From: Candidatus Cloacimonadota bacterium
Lineage (GTDB): Bacteria; Muiribacteriota; UBA6191; JACPRK01
Assembly: GCA_021772705.1 (NCBI GenBank)
Contig: JAJFLN010000050.1
Location: 1-11,028 of the forward strand
DNA: 11,028 nt
Reading direction: 5' to 3'
The translations under genes were made by a program, and so were the position numbers. Every line of letters begins with the position of its first letter. Within the stretch, counting starts at the first letter, position 1. The notes below the pieces were generated by a model. The model saw only the letters and a program-made list of their open reading frames with translations. It did not search any database and had not been told where the DNA came from. Positions 5,912 to 11,028 of the stretch are shown here, one piece after another.

Positions 5912-7783
5912 TCAGAACTGGTGCCCGATGCCGAAATGGAACTGGCCTTCCCTGCTGTCAAACGGCTTTCCGTAGTCAAGGCGGAACGGACCCAGCGGTG
6001 TATTCAGGCGCAGCCCGAGGCCGTAGGCCGAGTTCAAGTCGAGCCCCGAATTGTCGGAGTTGAATGCGTCTCCAGCATCGATGAAGGCAGCGATACCCAC
6101 CATCTTGGTGAACTGCTTTCGAAGCTCGATATTCCCCACGACGAAGTCCTTGCCCGTGAATTCTCGATCGTCGAAGCCACGCACCGTGTCGGCGCCGCCG
6201 ATGGCAAACCGATCGATGAATCGAAGCTCTCCATCAGCGACGGAGGTGTGACCCGCTCGCATCCGGCCGGCCAAGGTGACCCCGTCCCAGAACTCGGGCA
6301 TGGTGTGGTACGCACGGTAATCTCCCGTGTACTGGTAGAAACCGTTGGGTCCTTCGAGGATCACGCCGGTCACGCCAGCCGTGAGGCTCAGGCGGCTTCC
6401 GGATTTCGGATTCAGGGGGTTGTCCCGGCCGTCGTGGGTCCAGGTCAACCGGAGTGACTGTTCGGGGAACTTCACGACCCCGTCAGCGTCCGTGTCGAGC
6501 CGGGTCAGGTCAGGGGGCAGCCCGGTGAATCCCAGGTTGCTCACCTTGATGTCCTCGTCAGTGAAGGTGGCCGACAATCTCTTGTCTCGACCGACGCGCC
6601 AGCCACCGGTGACGGAGAAACCGCTCCGCTTCTCACGGAACTGGGACACGATCAATCGGTTCTGGATCTGCTGCCTGTCGACAGCGGTCTTGAACAGGTT
6701 GAAACCGACGCTGACAGGCCTATCCCGGAAGTAGGGCTCGACGAAGCTGAGGACATAGCTCTCCTCGCCGCCGAACTGAAGCTTGGCCCGGATGGTCTGA
6801 CCCTTGCCCCGGAAGTTCTTCTCACTCAGGTCCAGGAACCCGATGATGCCGTTGATGGAGCTGAAACCGCCGCCGAAGCTGGCGCTTCCGGTCTTCTGCT
6901 CCTTCACTTCCATGTCCAGGGTCATGTATTGCTTGTCCAGTGAGAGCTTGGGCATGGGAGGCTTCACATCTTCGAAGTATCCCAGGTTGTAGACGTTTCG
7001 CATGCTTCGCTTGAGGCTCTCGGTCTTCACCAACTCACCGACATCGATCTCCATTTCACGAGTGATGACATGCTTCCTGGTCTTCTTGTTCCCGGCGACG
7101 TTGATTTCCTTCAACTTCGGCTCGGCTATCCGGATAGCCAGCACCTGACTCGTCGAATCGATGGCGAACTGGTCCTGGCCAAGGATGCCGCAGTAGGCGT
7201 ACCCCTTGTCGGTGTACAGCTTGTTGACCCGCTTGATGGCCTCCTGCAGCTGCCCCACATTGAGGATGGCGTTGGTCTTGATGTCCAGGGCCTTCTCGAT
7301 ATCCTCCGTGGGAACTATCTCGTTGCCCATGATCTCGACTCGCTCGATGTAGGGGTTCTCCACGACCCGGAAGACGATCTTCACTCCCTTCTGGTAGGGC
7401 GTGATCTGAGGGACGATGGTGGAGAAGTAACCCAGCTTGCGCAGGGCCTTCACGTCGGCGTCCACCATCTCCTGGGAGAAGGGACGGCCCACGTTGGACT
7501 CCAGACTCAAGAGGATGACCTGCTCGCTCACGTTCCGGTTGCCGACGATCTCGTAACCGGTGATCGGGAGCTGCTTCTCTTCCTTCTTCTGCTTCACCGC
7601 CGGATTCTCGCCGAGTATCCGTGCCAGCCCGGCCGGCTGATCGCCTTCAGGCTGAGCCGGCTCTTCGGCCAGGAGGGTAGTAGGCGCCAGGGTCATCGCC
7701 AGGGCCGCCATGGAAACAAGGATCAGGTTTCTTGTAGGTAGTTCGGTGGTTATCAGCATGAGTTTCTCGCTCTGTCGGGGCAC
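5912..7783 (-). CDS. bamA: BamA-family outer-membrane protein assembly factor (Omp85), three POTRA domains
   Basis: About 623 residues. The start is GTG 7783, with AGGAG six bases upstream. The alternatives are GTG 7843 (GAGG seven bases upstream, 20 residues longer) and ATG 7759 (weak ribosome site, 8 shorter). A signal peptide ends near residue 39 (MAALAMTLAPTTLLA before EEPAQ). Three POTRA domains follow at about 73-143 (ITGYEIVGNRNVSE), 145-221 (IERVEIMGNEIVPTED) and 223-295 (LKEINVAGNKKTRKH), each with the strand-helix pattern and GYF or GYAY turns. The Omp85 beta-barrel spans about 297-623 and contains the lid-loop signature VRGFDDRE (534-541). The C-terminal residue is Phe, the usual beta-signal end. 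BamA is the core of the machine that folds proteins into the outer membrane. Proteobacterial BamA has five POTRAs; three are found in other diderm phyla. The partners often found beside bamA (skp/ompH, lpxD) are absent. Confident as Omp85; BamA over other Omp85 members is likely. Confidence 0.9.
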   Translation of the reverse strand: MPRQSEKLMLITTELPTRNLILVSMAALAMTLAPTTLLAEEPAQPEGDQPAGLARILGENPAVKQKKEEKQLPITGYEIVGNRNVSEQVILLSLESNVGRPFSQEMVDADVKALRKLGYFSTIVPQITPYQKGVKIVFRVVENPYIERVEIMGNEIVPTEDIEKALDIKTNAILNVGQLQEAIKRVNKLYTDKGYAYCGILGQDQFAIDSTSQVLAIRIAEPKLKEINVAGNKKTRKHVITREMEIDVGELVKTESLKRSMRNVYNLGYFEDVKPPMPKLSLDKQYMTLDMEVKEQKTGSASFGGGFSSINGIIGFLDLSEKNFRGKGQTIRAKLQFGGEESYVLSFVEPYFRDRPVSVGFNLFKTAVDRQQIQNRLIVSQFREKRSGFSVTGGWRVGRDKRLSATFTDEDIKVSNLGFTGLPPDLTRLDTDADGVVKFPEQSLRLTWTHDGRDNPLNPKSGSRLSLTAGVTGVILEGPNGFYQYTGDYRAYHTMPEFWDGVTLAGRMRAGHTSVADGELRFIDRFAIGGADTVRGFDDREFTGKDFVVGNIELRKQFTKMVGIAAFIDAGDAFNSDNSGLDLNSAYGLGLRLNTPLGPFRLDYGKPFDSREGQFHFGIGHQF

Positions 7784-7843
7784 CCGTGACTCCTGTCGGA
7801 GAGCCCTCTGCCGCCTACCGAACAGAGCCCAATGTTTTAGCAC

Positions 7844-8188
7844 CTAATCACCTCAATTTGCAAGTCTTCATCGGGACTTTCGACATGTCAGTCCTCTCCG
7901 GATCCGCACCAGTCTTGACGATTCTCGACACAATCACTCATACCCCACGTCAGGGGTCGTCCAATTGGACTGCGATGAAACGGGGTTTTGTCTGCCCTAT
8001 CGGCATGAGGCGGGGCAATTTGACCCCTCGATGGTCTGAATTCCCCGCCCTGACGTCTGGTCCGACGTAGTTCCTTCTTCCTTGACCCGGAACCGAGGAT
8101 CGCTGATCCTGACTCCATTCGATCGAGCCGTCCCGGCGACCCTTCCGGGCTCGCAAGGCGACTCGATCACCGAAAGGTTGCACTTCCC
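7844..8188. promoter_or_regulatory. Divergent intergenic region between bamA and the plus-strand cluster
   Basis: About 345 bases without a convincing gene. It must hold promoters for both directions. For bamA, a weak minus-strand candidate is CTGACA (7886-7891), 17 bases, then AAGACT (7863-7868). For the plus strand, TTGACC (8082-8087), 17 bases, then GATCCT (8105-8110) is a weak candidate, overlapped by a small hairpin AGGATC/GATCCT (8096-8110). A distant inverted pair AGGGGTC and GACCCCT spans roughly 7952-8028. None of these is strong. Confidence 0.4.
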
Positions 8189-8677
8189 TTGGAGATCTTG
8201 ATTCTCAACGTCATCATCCTCTTCATCTTCTTCTGGGTCTTTCAGAACTGGAGAGACAGGAAGCACTACAAGAAGATCCTGGAGGGCTCGGAGTCCGTGG
8301 AGGACATGCCCGTGGAAGAGCTCGTGGACGCCTTCTACAAGAGCGACACCAAGATCGCCGAGATTCGCCAGTACGTGAAGATCAGCAAGGAAGAACTCCT
8401 CTCCGATGTCAGAGGCTCCCTCGATGAGCACCCTGACCAGCAAGGGCTCACGGACCACTTGCAAGACGTCGCCGAAAACCGGAAGAAAGCTCAGACTGTC
8501 ATCTCCTCAGGGGAACTGGAGCTCGAGGAGATGCAGCAAATGATCTTCTTCGCCTCCTTCCTGTCGGCCAAGGAGCAGATTCTGCAGTTCATATTCCGGC
8601 AGAAGTACCGCAAGGAACCACCGGGCGCCGAACCGTCCGCTCAAGACGGCGAGGCGACAATCGCCCAGACAGACTGA
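8189..8677 (+). CDS. Small membrane-anchored protein of unknown function
   Basis: A 162-residue protein ending at TGA (8675-8677). It starts at TTG 8189 (MEILILNVII), with AAGG about 11 bases upstream; TTG 8198 is an alternative. Residues 3-20 (ILILNVIILFIFFWVFQN) form a single membrane helix, followed by a basic cluster (WRDRKHYKK), so the protein is likely inner-membrane with its C-terminus in the cytoplasm. The remainder is highly charged and helical, with possible coiled-coil segments (about 52-75 and 90-125), and ends in a short Pro/Ala-rich tail. I recognise no family. It lies 63 bases upstream of the histidine kinase in the same direction and could be co-transcribed, so a role in signalling or localisation of that system is possible but unproven. 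Confidence 0.72.
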   Translation: MEILILNVIILFIFFWVFQNWRDRKHYKKILEGSESVEDMPVEELVDAFYKSDTKIAEIRQYVKISKEELLSDVRGSLDEHPDQQGLTDHLQDVAENRKKAQTVISSGELELEEMQQMIFFASFLSAKEQILQFIFRQKYRKEPPGAEPSAQDGEATIAQTD

Positions 8678-8683
8678 CCGAGA

Positions 8684-8703
8684 CGGCAGACCGGAACCTG
8701 CCG
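8684..8703 (+). other. Stem-loop between the membrane protein and histidine kinase genes
   Basis: CGGCAG (8684-8689) pairs with CTGCCG (8698-8703) around an 8-nt loop, six bases after the upstream stop codon. It is followed by CCCCGGAG, not by T residues, so read-through is likely. Confidence 0.3.
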
Positions 8704-8731
8704 CCCCGGAGCGGAGCGTGTCCCGTCACCG

Positions 8732-8739
8732 CCCCCCCC
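8732..8739 (+). other. C8 homopolymer in place of a ribosome site before the kinase ATG
   Basis: Eight C residues precede CA|ATG at 8741, where a Shine-Dalgarno sequence would be expected. Upstream, GGAG (8708-8711) is well spaced to GTG 8718, but that GTG is out of frame with the kinase by one base and reads into TGA at 8781-8783. One additional C would fuse the GTG in frame, adding eight codons. Confidence 0.6.
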
Positions 8740-8740
8740 A

Positions 8741-10054
8741 ATGGAACCAACAGCGACGACCCATCTGGATATCTCCCGGCTGACACCGGAGCAGCTCTCG
8801 ACCTTGTTCCGTTGCAGCAACAAGCTCAACTCCAGCCTGGACTTTCGAGAGACCCTGTCACAGACCCTCAACCTGGCCGCCACTGAAGTGGACGCGGAGG
8901 TCTCGTCGGTCATTCTCCTGGAGCCCGGCGGACACGACCTGACATTCTACGTCGCCACCGGGGACAACAGGGAGAGCTTGCAAGGTATCCGGATGGAGCA
9001 GGGCGAGGGAATCGCAGGCTGGGTGATCGCCCAACGAACACCGGCAAACGTCCGGGACGTCCACGCCGACTCCCGATTCAATTCAGCCGTCGACGAGCAG
9101 AGCGGCTTCTCCACCCGCTCCATCCTCTGCGTCCCTCTCGTGGTTCGCCATCGGGTCCTGGGTGCCCTGGAGGCCTGCAACAAGCGATCAGGAGAGGCAT
9201 TCAGCGAATGGGACCTGCTCTTCTTCACCGCCCTGGCCCTCCAGGTCGCCGTGGCCCTGGAGAACTCACAGCTCTACACCCGGCTATCGGAGGCCCACTC
9301 AAAGCTGAAGGAACTGGACGACATGAAGACCAGCTTCATCGCCGTCGCCGGCCACGAGCTCCGGACACCCCTGGTCAGCCTGAAGGGTTACACCGACCTG
9401 ATCGTCATGCAGACCACCGACGAGGAGCAGCTCTCCTTCCTAGCTCACATGAACAAGCAGATCGATCGCCTCACCCAGCTGAGCATCGACCTGGTGAACC
9501 TGAGCAACATCGACGAGAAGCGCCTGGCTCTGAGGTCCCAGACCTTCGAATTGAAGGAGCTGATCGATGAGATCTGCCGCGAATCAGAGGCCTACCTGAG
9601 GCTGCGGAATCAGGTCATGAGTAGCCGGGTATCGGAGGAAACCGGCGAGATACTGGCCGATCGGAACCGGATACACACGGTGATCACCAACCTGGTTCTC
9701 AATGCGATCCGGTTCACTCCTGACGGGGGAACCATCATGATCGACGCCCAGCGAGCCTCGGCGGATCATGTGACCGTTTCCATCACAGATACGGGGATCG
9801 GCATCCCCGAGAGCGAGCTGGAGAAGATCTTCGACAAGTGCTACGAGGTCGGCGACCACCGGCATCACTCTTCCGGAACCGTGGAGTTCCAATCCGGAGG
9901 TCTGGGCCTGGGTCTACCGATTGCGAGAGGTCTGGTGGAGGCCCACGGCGGATCCCTCTGGGTCGAGAGCCGGGTCGGCAAGGGAAGCAACTTCTCTTTC
10001 ACCCTTCCCGTGGAGACCAGCGACTCAACCAATGAGGAGACCCGAGAGCCATGA
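8741..10054 (+). CDS. Soluble GAF-domain sensor histidine kinase
   Basis: A 437-residue protein from ATG 8741 to TGA 10052-10054. A GAF sensor domain covers about residues 25-175 (with GEGIAGWVIAQ at 88-98 and SILCVPL at 127-133). A coiled linker (176-195) leads to the HisKA dimerisation domain with H-box GHELRTP and phospho-acceptor His205. The HATPase domain (about 305-424) has an N-box TNLVLNAIRFTP (316-327), G1 DTGIGIP (350-356), F-box IFDKCYEV (363-370) and G2 GGLGLGLPIARGL (387-399). All key motifs are intact, so it should be an active kinase. No membrane helix or signal peptide is present, so it senses something in the cytoplasm; the GAF ligand cannot be told. It overlaps the following receiver gene by 4 bp, which makes that protein its likely first partner. 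No Shine-Dalgarno sequence precedes the ATG, so the true start may lie elsewhere. Confidence 0.93.
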   Translation: MEPTATTHLDISRLTPEQLSTLFRCSNKLNSSLDFRETLSQTLNLAATEVDAEVSSVILLEPGGHDLTFYVATGDNRESLQGIRMEQGEGIAGWVIAQRTPANVRDVHADSRFNSAVDEQSGFSTRSILCVPLVVRHRVLGALEACNKRSGEAFSEWDLLFFTALALQVAVALENSQLYTRLSEAHSKLKELDDMKTSFIAVAGHELRTPLVSLKGYTDLIVMQTTDEEQLSFLAHMNKQIDRLTQLSIDLVNLSNIDEKRLALRSQTFELKELIDEICRESEAYLRLRNQVMSSRVSEETGEILADRNRIHTVITNLVLNAIRFTPDGGTIMIDAQRASADHVTVSITDTGIGIPESELEKIFDKCYEVGDHRHHSSGTVEFQSGGLGLGLPIARGLVEAHGGSLWVESRVGKGSNFSFTLPVETSDSTNEETREP

Positions 10055-10422
10055 AGATCCTCTTCATTGATGACGAAGAGGGCATCTGCGACATGCTCGT
10101 CGAGATGTGCCAACTCGAGTCCGAGGACTTCGACGTCGACCAGGCCCTCAGCGCCGAAGAGGCCTACGTCAAGATCTGCCGGTCCCGGTACGACATCATC
10201 ATCAGCGACATCAAGATGCGGAACATGGACGGCGTCGAGCTCTACGAGAAGCTGCAGAAGGAGGAGCGGGGCGGGGTGCCCTTCGTGTTCCTCTCCGGAA
10301 CGCCCGAGACCTACTGGAAGATCCCCAGGGGCAGCAAGTTCTTCGAGAAGCCCGTCAAGCTGAGAACCCTCTTCGACTACATCCGGGAAGTCCGAAACTC
10401 TCCCTCCAGGGTTGGTGTCTGA
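10051..10422 (+). CDS. Receiver-only response regulator (first of a tandem pair)
   Basis: A 123-residue protein consisting only of a CheY-like receiver domain. Acidic pocket Asp7-Asp8-Glu9, phospho-acceptor Asp53 (ISDIKM), switch Ser82 (FLSGTPE) and Lys100 (FFEKP) are all present, so it should accept phosphate. It has no DNA-binding or enzymatic output domain. Its ATG overlaps the kinase stop codon (ATGA), giving translational coupling and a near-certain kinase partner. Such single-domain regulators act by protein contact (as CheY does) or as phosphate intermediates or sinks. It shares 77 of 123 residues (about 63%, hand count) with the next gene; the C-terminal 13 residues differ almost completely. 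Confidence 0.93.
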   Translation: MKILFIDDEEGICDMLVEMCQLESEDFDVDQALSAEEAYVKICRSRYDIIISDIKMRNMDGVELYEKLQKEERGGVPFVFLSGTPETYWKIPRGSKFFEKPVKLRTLFDYIREVRNSPSRVGV

Positions 10423-10445
10423 GTCAGCCCCCCATTCCTCTCCGC

Positions 10446-10474
10446 TGGTGAAACGCCGCTGGTTGCACTATATT
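10446..10474 (+). promoter_or_regulatory. Weak candidate promoter for the second receiver gene
   Basis: TATATT (10469-10474, 5/6 match to TATAAT) with TGGTGA (10446-10451, 3/6 to TTGACA) 17 bases upstream. A start near 10481 would leave a short leader containing the ribosome site before ATG 10504. The 81-base gap between the two receiver genes leaves room for it. Confidence 0.3.
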
Positions 10475-10503
10475 TGGCTCGATACACGGAGGAGCAGCGG
10501 CAG

Positions 10504-10875
10504 ATGAAGATTCTGGTAATCGACGATGAGGAGGGGATCTGCGATCTCCTGGTCGAGATGTGCCGGTGCCAGTCCGACGACTATGAAGTGGATCAGGCAC
10601 TCAGCGCCGAGGAAGCCTACGTCAAGCTCTGCGGGAATCACTTCGACGTCGTCATCAGCGATGTGAAGATGAAGAACCTGAGCGGCGTCGATCTCTACGA
10701 ACGACTCAAGCAGGAGGATCGGTGCCACATGCCCTTCGTCTTCCTATCGGGAACACCGGAGACCTATTGGCGCATTCCGGACGGCTGCAAGTTCTTCGAA
10801 AAGCCCGTCCGGCTGCAAGCTCTGTTCGACCACTTGCTGACTTTGACTCCTCCAGTTGCCGGCAAGGGCGCCTGA
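10504..10875 (+). CDS. Receiver-only response regulator (second of a tandem pair)
   Basis: A 123-residue CheY-like receiver domain with Asp7-Asp8-Glu9, phospho-acceptor Asp53 (ISDVKM), Ser82 and Lys100 intact. ATG 10504 is chosen because GGAGGAG lies nine bases upstream and it gives the same length and N-terminus (MKIL) as the preceding paralogue; a TTG at 10474 would only add ten residues that include the translated ribosome site. Most differences from the first copy are in helix alpha-1/beta-2 (21-29), 42-50 and the C-terminus. The stretch FVFLSGTPETYW is identical in both copies. No output domain follows. It is probably a recent-to-moderate tandem duplicate served by the same kinase, but may also have its own promoter. 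Confidence 0.92.
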   Translation: MKILVIDDEEGICDLLVEMCRCQSDDYEVDQALSAEEAYVKLCGNHFDVVISDVKMKNLSGVDLYERLKQEDRCHMPFVFLSGTPETYWRIPDGCKFFEKPVRLQALFDHLLTLTPPVAGKGA

Positions 10876-11028
10876 ACCTCAGCCCTCCCGGTCCAGGCTG
10901 GTCAGCGATCTAGTGTGGTGGTCCGCTGTTTCCTTTACATATGATGCCTGTCCATAAAACCGTTCGCCCCACTATGGATGCCCGCATCCAAGACGACTGA
11001 ATGGCCGAGTTTTCCCGATCCGTTCGTC
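10876..11028. other. Right-end non-coding region
   Basis: No complete gene is visible. Weak structures are CAGCC/GGCTG (10880-10900) shortly after the last stop codon, TCCATA/TATGGA (10951-10978), and a tight hairpin GGATG-CCCG-CATCC (10976-10989). ACCGTTCGCCCC (10959-10970) is identical to the complement of 132-143 at the end of the left tandem repeat. The final bases CCGTTCGTC could be the edge of another repeat copy cut off by the window. Confidence 0.4.

Noticed and set aside
7070..7741. Plus-strand open frame (223 codons) opposite the bamA POTRA region
   Set aside because: Leu/Asp/Gly-rich composition expected from the reverse complement of a GC-rich gene; bamA evidence on the other strand is decisive.
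7997..8464. Minus-strand open frame (155 codons) opposite the membrane-protein gene
   Set aside because: Overlaps the plus-strand gene that has a membrane helix and operon context; its protein is a reverse-frame shadow without motifs.
10474..10503. TTG start for the second receiver gene
   Set aside because: The ten added residues include the translated GGAGGAG ribosome site of ATG 10504, and the paralogue starts at the same MKIL.

Overview
The window reads as chromosomal DNA of a GC-rich diderm (Gram-negative-type) bacterium. The evidence is a BamA-family outer-membrane assembly protein, type IV pilus minor pseudopilins with prepilin leaders, and several Sec signal peptides. Short dispersed repeats with the core CTGAGCYTGYCGAAG also occur; I recognise this type of core from many unrelated environmental bacterial genomes. 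I cannot assign a phylum from the sequence. There are no tRNA or rRNA genes, no CRISPR array and no transposase gene.

Left part (minus strand, read right to left). A bamA-like gene (5912-7783) is followed by two paralogous secreted proteins of unknown function (4970-5758 and 4095-4904), the first with its own good promoter. Next comes a tightly coupled set of three prepilin-like genes in the order pilV-pilW-pilX (3930 down to 171), joined by 4-bp start/stop overlaps. A two-copy 66-bp tandem repeat (1-132) lies beyond the end of pilX.

Right part (plus strand). A gene-free divergent region (about 7844-8188) precedes a small membrane-anchored protein (8189-8677). This is followed by a soluble GAF-domain histidine kinase (8741-10054) and two tandem receiver-only response regulators (10051-10422 and 10504-10875), which are about 63% identical by hand count. 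The last 150 bases hold no complete gene.

The most striking observation is a 123-bp miniature mobile element (3783-3905) inserted inside pilV. It has perfect 16-bp terminal inverted repeats and is flanked by a 6-bp direct repeat (GAGTTA on the plus strand), as expected for a target-site duplication. Element plus duplication add exactly 129 bp, so the reading frame is kept. Removing them restores an ordinary 14-residue prepilin leader. The insertion turns this into a 57-residue leader with 43 element-encoded residues, placed just before the G^FTLLE processing site. The element shares core motifs with the tandem repeat at the left end, so one repeat family may be both intergenic and protein-coding in this genome.

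The genes suggest two functional blocks: envelope and pilus biogenesis on the left, and a phosphorelay on the right. Nothing in the window directly links the phosphorelay to the pili.
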